Part shown: positions 48,801 to 58,551 of the stretch, in pieces
How positions within the stretch are numbered: the first letter of the stretch is position 1
Layout of the letters: every line of letters begins with the position of its first letter
Notes under the pieces: generated by a model
What the model was told of the DNA's origin: nothing
The model's database searches: none
Seen by the model: only the letters and a program-made list of their open reading frames with translations
Made by a program: the position numbers and the translations under genes
NCBI RefSeq assembly: GCF_000281045.1
Contig: NW_008246086.1
Coordinates: 450,118-514,117 of the forward strand
DNA length: 64,000 nt
Direction: 5' to 3'
Source of the DNA: Saprolegnia diclina VS20
Lineage: Eukaryota; Oomycota; Saprolegniomycetes; Saprolegniales; Saprolegniaceae

Positions 48801-51072
48801 GCTTTACATGAATATCGACCGAGCAATGGATACATGGATAGATNNNNNNNNNNNNNNNNNNNNNNNNNNNNNNNNNNNNNNNNNNNNNNNNNNNNNNNNN
48901 NNNNNNNNNNNNNNNNNNNNNNNNNNNNNNNNNNNNNNNNNNNGATAGATAGATGGGATACCACGGCGTTGACACGGTCACTGAGCGCGCTGGTCAAGAT
49001 CTTGTCCATGGCAGCAATCACCTTGGCGTCGGACACGTGGCACGCCTTGCTCTCGAGGAGGCGTTGGAGGTAGCTGAGGCCTTCGACGCGGGGTGCCCAC
49101 GCGTTCGAGTAGAGGCACCGCGCGACCTTGTCGCCAAAGCACGCTTGTACGCACAGCGCTTCGTCCTTAAACTGGTCTACACAGTACAACCATTGAACTA
49201 TCGCTCGAGATGTTGTCTACGTACCTTGGACGGGCTCGGCGTACGGCAGATCCGTGTCACTCAGCTCGTCCTTCTTGTCGCTGGTCGCGAGGAGGAGGAG
49301 ATTGACGTTCGGCGCGCTCGTGTCCTTGACCTTGGGCGTCCGCGTCTCCGAGAGCCGCTTGCTGTTCTGCAGCGCGGTCTTGAGGCCCTTGTTGATGTTG
49401 CCGAGGAGCGACGGCTTGACTTGGCCGACGTATTTGAGCAGGAGCGAGTCGGCAAACGACAAGATTTGATCGCCAACCTCATTCGCCGTGCCCTCGAGTC
49501 CTACGCCACTTCGTCACATCTCAGATCGAGACAAATAAGCTACCCGACGACTCGCTCGTGATCAAAATGGCTTGCACGAGCAGGTCGATGGCGGCTGTGC
49601 GCACTTTGGCATTCGAGTGCTCGAGCGTCAAGCCGCTGATCTTCATGGCGTCTTCAAAGAGGAGGCCACTGCCTTTCGAGAACCGGTACTGACTAGCGAT
49701 GGCCGTCAAGAGACGAATGTAGACCAATACGTGGCGCCACCCGGCCACTTTGCTCTTTGGGAGCATCTGCGTTGTGATGTTGTGCGTCATCCTCGACGTT
49801 GCGTGCTCGCTCTTGCAAGCAAGGAAGAGAAGCGACGTGACGGCTTCGCTTGCCTCGCGCTCGTGGGCGCCGGCGGCGCGCTGCAATAGGACGTCGATGA
49901 TCTCAGCGATGCGCGGATGGGCGTCGTGGTACGCGACCGAGTGAAACGACGGCGTGGCGAGGACGCTGTTGAAAGCACCTTTGAGTAGCGGCATCGAGCT
50001 CGAGAAGACTTGGGCGACCGAGTCCCGCGCAGCGAGAAGCAGGACGTCGCACGCTGCATCAAAGATGGCCGCGCTCGGCTTTTGCTGCTGCTGGACCGCA
50101 AGGACGACATCGGCCACGCCTTGCTGCCGCGTCTTCCACTCGCTCGAGCCGAGTTGACGCGCGGTCGCAGCGCCAAACGCCTTGGTAATCGCTTCCGAGA
50201 TTGGCTTGCGGGTCTCGTCGTCCGACGCAGCGTCGTCGTCGGCCCCGCCGCTCGTGTCGAGCCCGTCGTCGTTGGCTTCCAACGTCCCGTGCTCCGCATA
50301 CGTCGAGAGGAATGCTTGCGTGTGCCCGGACGCGAGGTCCATGGGCGTGACGCCCAAGCTATCGGTGGCGTGGAGGTCGGCGCCGGCGTCGAGCAGCACC
50401 TTGGCCACGTCCTTCCGGCTCTAATTTTGAAATGCAAACTGAGAAGGCAAAGAAGTGCGAGAGATGGACCTGGTGGCACGCGTAGTGGAGCGGCGTGACG
50501 CCGTTGATCGCCGAGCCCGCGAGGTCGGCGTTGCACTCGACTAGGAAATCGACGATCTCGACGTGGCCCTTGACGCACGCGGCTTGAAGCGGCGTAAACG
50601 CGATGTCGTAGCAGCGGTCGTCGGCGGGCTTAGCCATGTGCGCCTTGCCACTGTAGTCGGTATCGATGTCGGCGCCGTTCGAGACCATCCACTTGACGAG
50701 CGGCAAGTTGCCGCAGTCGGCGGCGTAGAACAGGGGCGTGTGGCCCTACGCATGGCGTCGATGCATTGTGGGCACGCGATGGGCAGGCGTACCCGCTTGT
50801 TGGGCTCGTTGAGGTACATGCCCGACATGAAGAGGTACTTGCACGCATTCAAGTTGCCGTTGGAGCACGCGATGTGCATGAGCGTGCTCTCGGTGCTCTC
50901 GTCGACGAGTCGATTGACATCAAACGCCTTGTCGTCGCCGGCCGAGAGCTCCTGTGGCCCGCGATCAGCGAGAGCCTCCATGGCCGACCATTGGTACCTC
51001 GATGAGGCGCTGGACCGTCCCGAGGTCGTTCGACTTGGCGGCCGCGAAGATCGTCTGCGCCAGCTCCAGCAT
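45812..51072 (-). CDS. Ankyrin-repeat plus TOG/HEAT-array protein
   Basis: Ten exons: 50998-51072, 50793-50951, 50470-50745, 49544-50420, 49225-49500, 48962-49176, 48673-48791, 48322-48625, 47156-48279, 45812-47096. Introns are 42-59 nt except intron 6 (48792-48961), which holds the 100-N gap and GATA repeats. The product is about 1,569 residues. Residues 1-200 are ankyrin repeats (STLMHIACSNGNLNACKYLF; TPLQAACVKGHVEIVDFLVE; GVTPLHYACHQSRKDVAKVL). An acidic linker precedes several TOG/HEAT blocks, the first at about 225 (SSEWKTRQQGVADVVLAV), then NAWAPRVEGLSYLQRLL and DKNWAQREAAVREIEKTVL, each the Trp-loop opening of a TOG domain that binds tubulin. The last exon has more HEAT-like helices and a disordered tail. 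It is likely microtubule- or cilium-associated, as in TOGARAM and CEP104; the orthologue is not identified. Confidence 0.82.
48844..48943. other. Assembly gap (100 N) in an intron
   Basis: Exactly 100 N, the usual code for a gap of unknown size. Both flanks are GATA-type repeat (ATGGATAGAT and GATAGATAGAT), so the gap probably hides a microsatellite inside intron 6 of the ankyrin-TOG gene. Exon frames on both sides agree. Confidence 0.95.
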
Positions 51073-51916
51073 GCTCCTGGCCCCGAAAACAACCCAACAA
51101 GCGCGACTCCCAGGCCAAGGGCCGGCCCGAAACGACTCTGTGAAACTGTAGCAGTAGTATGATTGGCTAGAAAAATAGTATTTTGGCCAATCATCGCGAG
51201 GTTGAAGTTGCTGGACCCATCCCAGCGTTTGCGCATCCAGCGGCGCGTCCATCAAATGGGGCCTCATCGTCGTCGACGAGTCGACAACGACGGCCGCTGT
51301 CGCGCGAGGCTGCAACCGAAAGCGATACCAACGGCCATCGACCGCTACCTCTGGTGCGCACCTATCGGGCGTCACCATCGCAGTGCTGACAGCATGCCAT
51401 CGGGTCCTGTTGACAGCGAATGCCATGTGACATGGGTCAATGCTCCTCGCTCGACCTGCATGAGACGCCAAGCACTAGCATGTTATAGCAGTATCTTCTC
51501 AATGACCCATGCATGTGACCAGCTCACGTGGTCGACGACGCCATGTACTTGCGATCCCGCTTTGCGCAGACGCCACTGCGGTATGTAGCTGCGAGCGAGC
51601 ACACTGTCATGGTCCATACCCGTGTGCTCGCCTCGCGGTTCGTGACGCCTTGCGCCATGAACGTGTGACGCCATCGGCGGCGGCGTGCTGGTTGCTTGCT
51701 CGATACGCTGGCTCCAGCGGGCAGCTCGGCTAACATGCGTCGCTGGGCTCGCTCGTGCCCGTGCGCCATGGACCGTCGTTGGCCACCGGCACCTGGCAGC
51801 GTCGACCATCAGCACCTTGTTGACGGGCAGATGCAGAGCGATCGCCATCAGGTCGCGTCGTCGCTTCGCCGGCTTGGACCACAAAAAGTTTCCGATCCTG
51901 GATGATCCGCATAGTG

Positions 51917-51924
51917 TATCCGGA
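51917..51924 (+). promoter_or_regulatory. TATCCGGA promoter motif (LeuRS)
   Basis: The octamer lies 40 nt upstream of the LeuRS ATG. Confidence 0.4.
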
Positions 51925-51945
51925 CAAGGGATTTCGCAATCGGGT

Positions 51946-51963
51946 GGTCATTCGTGAAATTCC
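51946..51963 (+). promoter_or_regulatory. Initiator-like element abutting the LeuRS start
   Basis: GGTCATTCGTGAAATTCC runs directly into the ATG. It fits the TCAYTC/T initiator, implying a very short leader. Confidence 0.4.
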
Positions 51964-54900
51964 ATGGCCGACAAGGTGAGCACCAAGCTGAGCGCAATGG
52001 AGCTCGTGGACTCTGCGGAGAAGAAGTTTGGCCGGCGCAACCACCTGCGGGCGATCGAGGAAGAGGTGCAGAAGCGCTGGGAGGATGCCAAGGTCTTTGA
52101 GCGCAAGGTTGACCACTCGAAGAAGAAGTTCTTGGCGACGTTCCCGTTTCCGTACATGAATGGCATGATGCACATTGGCCACGGCTTTACGATCACCAAG
52201 GCCGAGTTTGCGACGCGCTACCACCGCCTCAAGGGCGAGAACGCCATGTTCCCGTTCGGCTTCCACTGCACGGGTATGCCGATCCAGGCGGCGGCCAACA
52301 AGCTCAAGGCCGAGCTCGACGAGTTTGGCTTCCCGCCGCAGTTCCCGGTCGACGCGCCGGAAACCGTGCCTGCGCCGTCGGCGGCGCCTGTCACGAACGA
52401 GTCCAAGGCCAAGGGCAAGAAGTCCAAGACGGTCGCCAAGACGGGCGGCCTTGTCCGCCAGTACGACATTCTCTCCAAGATGATCCCGGACCTCGAGCTC
52501 ATCCCCAAGTTCAAGGACCCGAACTTTTGGCTCCAGTACTTCCCGCCGTACGGCCAGGAGCACTTGCGTCGCTTTGGCCTCGCCACGGACTGGCGCCGGT
52601 CGTTCATCACGACGGACGTCAACCCGTTCTACGATGCGTTCATCCGCTGGCAGCTCAACACGCTCAAGGAGCGGTCGCGCGTCAGCCGTGGCAAGCGTCC
52701 GAACGTCTACTCGCCGATCGACAAGCAGACGTGCGCGGACCACGATCGTCAATCGGGCGAAGGCGTCGGCCCGCAAGAGTACACGCTCGTGAAGCTCGAA
52801 GTGCAGGCGCCGCTGCCGGCCAAGCTCGCGTCGCTCTCGGCGTATAAGGTCTACCTCGCGCCCGCGACGCTCCGCCCGGAAACCATGTACGGCCAGACCA
52901 ACTGCTTTGTCTTGCCGGACGGCGACTATGGTGCGTACCGCATCAACGAGACGGACGTCTTTATCATCAGCCGCCGCGCCGCGCGCAACCTCGCGCACCA
53001 AGAGTACTCGCGCGTATGGGGCAAGGAGGAGTGCCTCCTCGAGCTCAAGGGCTGGGACCTCCTCGGCCTGCCCCTCTCGGCGCCGCAGGCGACCTTCAAG
53101 ACCGTCTACACGCTGCCGCTGCTCACGATCTCGATGGGCAAGGGTACCGGTGTCGTGACGTCGGTGCCGTCCGACTCGCCCGACGACTACGCCGCGCTCC
53201 GCGACCTCAAGCAGAAGCCGGCGATGCGCGAAAAGTACCTCCTCGCCGACCACATGGTGCTGCCGTTCGAAGTCGTCCCGATCATCGACATCCCGGGCTA
53301 CGGCGAGACGGCCGCCGTCAAGCTCTGCGAGGACCTCAAGATCCAGTCGCAGAACGACAAGGAGAAGCTCGCAAAGGCCAAGGAGATCTTGTACCTCAAG
53401 GGTTTCTACGAAGGCGTCATGCTTGTCGGTAGCCAAAAGGGCCAGAAGGTGTGCGACGCCAAGGCCGGCTGCCGCCAAGAGCTCTTTGACGCCAACCTCG
53501 CGATCCCGTACTGGGAACCCGAGTCGACGGTCATGTCGCGCACCGGTGACGAGTGCGTCGTCGCGCACCTCGACCAGTGGTACCTCCTGTACGGCACGGA
53601 AGATTGGAAGCAGCGTGTCTCGGCCCACATTGAGAACCCGGCGGCGTTTGAGACGTACAACCCGATCTCGCTCGGCGAGTACCGGTCGACGCTCGAGTGG
53701 CTCAAGGAGTGGGCGCCGTGCCGCCAGTTTGGTCTTGGCACAAAGTTGCCGTGGGACACGGAGTTTGTCATCGAGTCGCTCTCCGACTCGACAATCTACA
53801 TGGCGTACTACACGATCGCGCACCACCTCCAGACGAGCGTCGACGGGTCGGTGGGCGGCCCGCACGGTATCACGGCCGCCGACTTGACCAAGGAAGTGTT
53901 TGACTTTATCTTCCTCAAGGGCCCGGCCCCGACGTCGTCCAAGATCCCGCTGTCTGTGTGGACCGAGCTCCAGACAGAGTTTGAGTACTGGTACCCGGTC
54001 GACCTCCGCGTCTCGGGCAAGGACCTTATCCGCAACCACCTCACCATGTGCTTGTACAACCACGCCGAGATCTGGCGCGACGACCCGTCCAAGTGGCCGC
54101 GCTCGTTCTTCACCAACGGCCACGTCCAGGTCGATGCGCAAAAGATGTCTAAGTCGCTCGGCAACTTTCTCACGCTCGAGTACTGCTTCACCGAGTACGG
54201 CGCCGATGCAACGCGCTTTGCGTGCGCGGACGCCGGCGACTCGATGGACGATGCCAACTTTTCGCGCGACACGGCCAACATGGCGATCCTCCGCCTCACG
54301 ACCGAGGAAGAGTGGATCAAGAAGACGATCGAAGAGAAGGCGACGCTCCGTGTCGGTGCGCTCAACTTCAACGACCGCATGTTCCACGCGCAGATGGACG
54401 ACATCATCACGCGGACGGCAGCGCACTTTGACGCGATGCAGTGGCGCGACGGCTTCCAGGCGAGCTTTTTCGAGCTCCAGATCGCGCGCGACTCGTACCG
54501 TGACGTGTGCACGCGCGGTGGCTTTGGCGTGCACAAGGACGTCGTCTTCCGCTTCATCGAAGCGCAGACGATCATGCTCGCGCCGATTTGCCCGCACATT
54601 TGCGAGCATTTCTGGACGCTCTTCGGCAAGCCAGGCTTTGTCGCCGACGCGCTGTGGCCGACGGCGGCGCCGCTCGACTACAACCTCCTCCGCGCCGGCG
54701 ATTTCTTGTCCAAGTCGCTCAAGCACTTTCGCGATGCGGTGCTCAAGGGCGCGGTCGCCAAGAAGGGCGCCAAGGCGCCCGTGGCCAAGCCGACGCACGC
54801 GCACGTGTACCTTGCGGAAGCCTTCCCGCTCTGGCAGCAGACGGTCCTGCGCTTCATGGCGACGCTCATCGACGGCAAGACGTTCCCGAAGGACTTTATG

Positions 54901-55200
54901 GGCCAACTCAAGACGCTCGTGTCCGGGGACGCCGAGCTCAAGAAGCTCACGAAGAACGTGATGCAGTTTGCGGCGTTCGTCAAGGCCGACGCCGAGCTGC
55001 GTGGCATCGATGCGCTCGAGCTCAAGATGCCTTTCGACCAAAAGGCTGTCCTTGAGACCAACAAGATGTACATTGTCAAGTCGCTCGAACTCGACGACAT
55101 GAGCTTCCACTACGTCGACGGCGCCTCCAATATCGACGGCGCGGACGCCAAGAAGATGGAAGTCGCGGCCCCCGGCAAGCCCAGCATCTTCCTCTACTAA
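51964..55200 (+). CDS. LARS1: Leucyl-tRNA synthetase, cytosolic
   Basis: Class I aminoacyl-tRNA synthetase charging tRNA-Leu in the cytosol. The gene has a single exon and encodes 1,078 residues, close to the animal and fungal cytosolic enzyme. The ATP-binding HIGH motif is at residues 70-73 (MNGMMHIGHGFT) and KMSKS at 727-731 (QKMSKSLGNF). The family signature KRPNVYSPIDKQ and DHDRQSGEGVGPQEYT open the region around the CP1 editing domain, with TLRPETMYGQTNC as its threonine-rich hydrolysis site. An anticodon-binding helical domain and the long eukaryote-type C-terminal extension follow. No organelle presequence is seen. Strong C/G third-position bias suggests high expression; it also produces a 1,168-codon antisense ORF, which is rejected. 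Confidence 0.98.
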   Translation: MADKVSTKLSAMELVDSAEKKFGRRNHLRAIEEEVQKRWEDAKVFERKVDHSKKKFLATFPFPYMNGMMHIGHGFTITKAEFATRYHRLKGENAMFPFGFHCTGMPIQAAANKLKAELDEFGFPPQFPVDAPETVPAPSAAPVTNESKAKGKKSKTVAKTGGLVRQYDILSKMIPDLELIPKFKDPNFWLQYFPPYGQEHLRRFGLATDWRRSFITTDVNPFYDAFIRWQLNTLKERSRVSRGKRPNVYSPIDKQTCADHDRQSGEGVGPQEYTLVKLEVQAPLPAKLASLSAYKVYLAPATLRPETMYGQTNCFVLPDGDYGAYRINETDVFIISRRAARNLAHQEYSRVWGKEECLLELKGWDLLGLPLSAPQATFKTVYTLPLLTISMGKGTGVVTSVPSDSPDDYAALRDLKQKPAMREKYLLADHMVLPFEVVPIIDIPGYGETAAVKLCEDLKIQSQNDKEKLAKAKEILYLKGFYEGVMLVGSQKGQKVCDAKAGCRQELFDANLAIPYWEPESTVMSRTGDECVVAHLDQWYLLYGTEDWKQRVSAHIENPAAFETYNPISLGEYRSTLEWLKEWAPCRQFGLGTKLPWDTEFVIESLSDSTIYMAYYTIAHHLQTSVDGSVGGPHGITAADLTKEVFDFIFLKGPAPTSSKIPLSVWTELQTEFEYWYPVDLRVSGKDLIRNHLTMCLYNHAEIWRDDPSKWPRSFFTNGHVQVDAQKMSKSLGNFLTLEYCFTEYGADATRFACADAGDSMDDANFSRDTANMAILRLTTEEEWIKKTIEEKATLRVGALNFNDRMFHAQMDDIITRTAAHFDAMQWRDGFQASFFELQIARDSYRDVCTRGGFGVHKDVVFRFIEAQTIMLAPICPHICEHFWTLFGKPGFVADALWPTAAPLDYNLLRAGDFLSKSLKHFRDAVLKGAVAKKGAKAPVAKPTHAHVYLAEAFPLWQQTVLRFMATLIDGKTFPKDFMGQLKTLVSGDAELKKLTKNVMQFAAFVKADAELRGIDALELKMPFDQKAVLETNKMYIVKSLELDDMSFHYVDGASNIDGADAKKMEVAAPGKPSIFLY

Positions 55201-55332
55201 GCGACCTTCGGTGACCTTGGTCCTAATCACCAGCAAAAACTACATTTTTCACATTGAGATTGCTCTTTGAAGATAGCCGGGCCAGCGCCTCTTGACGACG
55301 TGCGCTGAGAGGAAACGCAGACGAGAGACGTT

Positions 55333-55390
55333 GGATACAGTGGATCGCCACTGGATAGCAGAGTTGGATCGTGGATAGCTGACAGTTGGA
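55333..55390. repeat. GGATAGC/GGATC short repeats
   Basis: Several TGGATAGC and TGGATC units in the 200 nt between the convergent LeuRS and polyprenol reductase genes. A related cluster lies at 45174-45216. Confidence 0.4.
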
Positions 55391-55401
55391 GACAGACATC
55401 A

Positions 55402-56340
55402 CTACCAGAGACGCGGGACCAAGGTCGCGCGGTGGAGGGTCTTGGCCGCCGGGAACGTCGCTTGGTACCATGCAGCAGCGCGAGCAGCGCTAATGGCTTG
55501 GTTGACGGTGACCCAAGACGCAAGGGCGACGACGTTCACGTTGCGGCCGCTGGTGACGAGCACGAACGACGCGTAAATAAGAATCTCGGCCAAGTAGAGC
55601 GGACTCCACGTGTGATCAAACCAGTCGCCGAACGGGAGCCCGTACGCGCCTTGGTTCGTGCGCTTGAGGTTCGTCAGAAGGCCATTGCAGCGCATCTGGT
55701 GGGCGCTCGCATAGAGAAAGAGGCCAACGCCCGCGAGCATATAGCCGAAGTACGACGTCTCGTCGTCGCGCGCCGACGCAGCCGGGTCCAAGACGACCGA
55801 GAGCGACACGAGAACGTAGTGCCCGACGCCAAGAAGACATGCTACGAGGCCATCAACGTCAGCGCGTGCATGGACGACGTACCCGACGCGTGCATGGTAG
55901 ACGCACCAAAGTCCGTCATGGCCCAGCTCTCCATCATGCGGCGGAAGAGGTGGCATTGCAGCACGAGCAGCACGAGCAGCGTCGAGCCATTGATGGTCGA
56001 GAGATGCGGCGGCAAGAAAGGCGATAGGGCCGTCGGCGGGTGCCACGCGCAGAGAAGAACGAGCCCGTTCCAGAGCCAACCGATCAGGTAGAAGACGCCA
56101 AAGTAGCCCTTCCACACCTACGCCATGAGCGTGAGCGAGGCCATTGGCGGGATACGGCGGGACCTGCCACGACGAAGCGGTGTTGGCGAAGCGGCCGTGC
56201 AGCGAGAGCGCATGCAACGGCGGGAGCACGAGGCTCGCGAGGGCCGTGGCACTCAGCGTGAACCAGATACCGCGCAAGATACTGCTGGCGACCGTGGGGT
56301 CCCGCCACGCGGCCGCGCCGAGCGTCATCATCGTGTCCAT
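55402..56340 (-). CDS. SRD5A3: Polyprenol reductase / steroid 5-alpha-reductase family (SRD5A3-like)
   Basis: An ER membrane enzyme needed in the polyprenol-to-dolichol conversion, and so for N-glycosylation and GPI anchors. Three exons, 56164-56340, 55883-56117 and 55402-55841, with introns of 46 and 41 nt, giving 283 residues. The start is the ATG at 56340 (MDTMMTLGAAAWRD). Hydrophobic helices include FGVFYLIGWLWNGLVLL and STLLVLLVLQCHLF. The family's C-terminal block is clear: FLYASAHQMRCNGLLTNL, GLPFGDWFDHTWSPLYLAEI, then NQAISAARAAAWYQATFP. This C-terminal part is the NADPH-binding region in the family. The short distance to a TATCCGGATAATCCGGATAA element fits its promoter. Steroid substrates are unlikely; polyprenol is the inferred one. 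Confidence 0.92.
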   Translation of the reverse strand: MDTMMTLGAAAWRDPTVASSILRGIWFTLSATALASLVLPPLHALSLHGRFANTASSWQVPPYPANGLAHAHGVGVEGLLWRLLPDRLALERARSSLRVAPADGPIAFLAAASLDHQWLDAARAARAAMPPLPPHDGELGHDGLWCVYHARVGYVVHARADVDGLVACLLGVGHYVLVSLSVVLDPAASARDDETSYFGYMLAGVGLFLYASAHQMRCNGLLTNLKRTNQGAYGLPFGDWFDHTWSPLYLAEILIYASFVLVTSGRNVNVVALASWVTVNQAISAARAAAWYQATFPAAKTLHRATLVPRLW

Positions 56341-56392
56341 GGTCGTTGCCTTTCGAAAGGCCAAGTGGCTGCGTGTTGTGATTGGTGGACTG

Positions 56393-56412
56393 TATCCGGA
56401 TAATCCGGATAA
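56393..56412. promoter_or_regulatory. Double TATCCGGATAA motif (polyprenol reductase)
   Basis: Two overlapping, partly palindromic TCCGGATA units lie 53-72 nt upstream of the polyprenol reductase start, next to a CCAAT box on the minus strand (about 56380-56385). Confidence 0.45.
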
Positions 56413-57120
56413 CGCACAGGATACCACCGCCAACCCAGATTTTGATATCCATCGTCGACAACGTATCCAGCGCTCGGGCGAGATATGGTTTTGGTTCGTA
56501 AAATTTGGTCAACGAGACCGAAGTAGAGCCAACAACGGCTAAACTACAATTCGACTGGATATTGTACTGGATGTTTCAATATATATTGTAGAGCGTGAAA
56601 AACCACGCAAAACGATATGCTCACTCAACACGGGACATGGCTGTCTGGCAGTCGAGGCGACTAGAAAAGGCTGTTGGTAACGCTTTCCTGACGTCGTTGC
56701 CGCCGAAATGAAGCGACCTCCGTCATCGTGAAGCGAGTACCTGGGTGGGAAGGTACCATTCCCTCCACTGCCGATTACCGAAAAGAGCCAAAACGTAGCT
56801 GCCGGGCGTCAACTTGGACTTCGTTTGCTCAAAATTGGCTCAAAATATATATTGGCGCCAAATATTTCAGCGCCATGGGCCACGTGCCGTAGGACACTTG
56901 CGCGCGCTCGTTCTGAACACAGAGAGCTACGGCGGCGTCTGCCCCAGTAATCCTAGCGGGCGATGCCATGTGCCGATGACAAAGATTTTGGCCGCCGCAA
57001 TCATTGCTAATTCCTACTACGAGCGACGCAATTCCGTCGTATGCTACGTTTTAACGTAGGAATTAGGCTAATTCGTGGCACGCGCGTGACTCACACGGTG
57101 TGCGTAGAGCGGAGGCGCCG

Positions 57121-57147
57121 TATCCGGTCGTTGCCACGTTATCCGGT
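57121..57147 (+). promoter_or_regulatory. Paired TATCCGGT motifs (START gene)
   Basis: TATCCGGT at 57121 and TTATCCGGTGG at about 57139 lie 50-76 nt upstream of the START gene ATG. Confidence 0.4.
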
Positions 57148-57196
57148 GGATTTGATGTGCAACACGGCCGCGCCTCACTCTACAACCAGCGCCAGT

Positions 57197-57898
57197 ATGA
57201 CCAAGCCGACGACCGACCTCCACAAGCCCGAGATCATTGCGCCCGAGTGGCTGCACCCTGTCGTTGACCTCAGCGCTGTCATGGCCGACCCATGTAGCTA
57301 CGAGAAGACGTCGATCAACATGCTGCTGGAGCGCATCAACGGCTACGGCCTCGGCGGCTGGCACGTGGGCCCGTCCAAGGACGGCATCCAGGTGCACCAC
57401 GGTGACATCAAGAACTGCGAGTGGCCGGCGATGCGGACCACAGGCGTCGTTCACGCGTCACCAGAGCGTGTCGTCGCCATTCTCACCGACATTGGCGCGG
57501 CGCCGCAGCTCGACAAGTTTACCAAGTCGGCCAAGATCGTCGAGCAGCTGAGCCCGACCATGGAGCTCCGGTACTTCGAAACGATTGGCGTGCTCTTTGT
57601 CGCTCCGCGTGACTTTTGCTCGACGACGACCGTGCAGACACTGCATGACGGTCGCCTCGTCATTGCGTCCCGGTCCGTCACGACCGACAAGTGCCCCACC
57701 AAATCGGGCTACGTGCGCGCCCAAGCGCTGCTCTCGGGCTACATTGTGTCGCGCCGCGACGACGGCCATAGCGACGTGACGATGTTTGCGAACGTGGACT
57801 TTGGCGGCTACATGCCGGGCCCGGTCATCAAGATGGTCGGACTCTCGGCGCCGATCAAGATCTTCCAGACGCTCCGCACGCTCGCAGCCGCTTCGTAG
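57197..57898 (+). CDS. START-like lipid-binding domain protein
   Basis: A single-exon gene of 233 residues from the ATG at 57197 (MTKPTTDLHKPEIIAPEWL). Upstream in-frame ATGs exist (the frame is open from 57041), but the TATCCGG motifs lie inside that stretch, so I take the later start. The protein fits a START/SRPBCC fold: an N-terminal helix, then strands such as WHVGPSKDGIQVHHGDIKN, AMRTTGVVHASPERVVAIL, the acidic-aromatic MELRYFETIGVLFVAPRDFC, VIASRSVTTDKCP, and a last long helix GPVIKMVGLSAPIKIFQTLR. Such domains carry sterols or phospholipids between membranes. No membrane segment or targeting signal is evident, so it is probably cytosolic. The ligand is unknown. Confidence 0.85.
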   Translation: MTKPTTDLHKPEIIAPEWLHPVVDLSAVMADPCSYEKTSINMLLERINGYGLGGWHVGPSKDGIQVHHGDIKNCEWPAMRTTGVVHASPERVVAILTDIGAAPQLDKFTKSAKIVEQLSPTMELRYFETIGVLFVAPRDFCSTTTVQTLHDGRLVIASRSVTTDKCPTKSGYVRAQALLSGYIVSRRDDGHSDVTMFANVDFGGYMPGPVIKMVGLSAPIKIFQTLRTLAAAS

Positions 57899-58551
57899 AG
57901 ATGAATGAGTGTCGTAGGGTTGTGATAGAATAAGTATATAAAATGAATTGAAATTGTACTAGAGCCAAAGAGGACCGTAACCAATCTTTTATGTTGTAGC
58001 TATACTGTGTGCAACGAAGACGCGAGGTCACACGACCAGCATCAATGACGAGACGAACATAGCGCCCCAAAAGTCGGTCGACGGACGCTACTGCTGCAAA
58101 GACACTGCTGCAAAGACGATGCAGTCTACATCAGTCTACATGTCGTCACGGTCCGCGGGCCTTTGGCCCGCAACGGACGCCAAACTCTCGTCTTACGGAC
58201 CAGCAAGAGTCTCGTCCACCTCGAGCTCTATTCTACCAATATCGGCCATACTGCACCTCGCGCCGCCGCCTGCGCAGCCACGGCCCGGTGGGCGACTGAA
58301 GAAGAAGAGCAGTCTCTACATATGCGACGTCTTTGTGATGAAGATAACGCGAAACACGTTTATATATCTACTGATTAGGCTTGACCTGTGAACACGCTAC
58401 ATCATTTTAGCAAATGCATGAGGACGACCTTCCTCACGCCTGTTTGAACAATAAGCCTCGGCTTCACAAGCCTCCATGCTCGCGCGTAGAGCACCACACC
58501 CCACCGCACTGTGCATCCCAGAGGACAAACGCAGCTTTTATGTTAGTACTA
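57899..58551. other. Intergenic region between convergent genes
   Basis: A/T-rich 3' sequence follows the START gene (57920-57990). Short frames only. Confidence 0.5.

Larger units (their letters stand above)
51073..51963. other. Divergent promoter region between the ankyrin-TOG gene and LeuRS
   Basis: No gene seen. A TATCCGGA motif lies at 51917-51924 and an initiator-like element at 51946-51963, both belonging to LeuRS. A CCAAT box occurs near 51187 on the plus strand. Confidence 0.5.
56341..57196. other. Divergent promoter region between polyprenol reductase and the START gene
   Basis: No gene seen. It carries TATCCGG-type motifs at both ends (56393-56412 and 57121-57147) and an A/T-rich middle (56540-56600, 56830-56870). 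Confidence 0.5.

Noticed and set aside
51730-55236. A 1,168-codon open frame antisense to leucyl-tRNA synthetase
   Set aside because: It exactly shadows a gene with strong C/G third-position bias; its translation is Arg/Val/Leu/Glu-rich, without domains. The plus-strand frame is unmistakably LeuRS.
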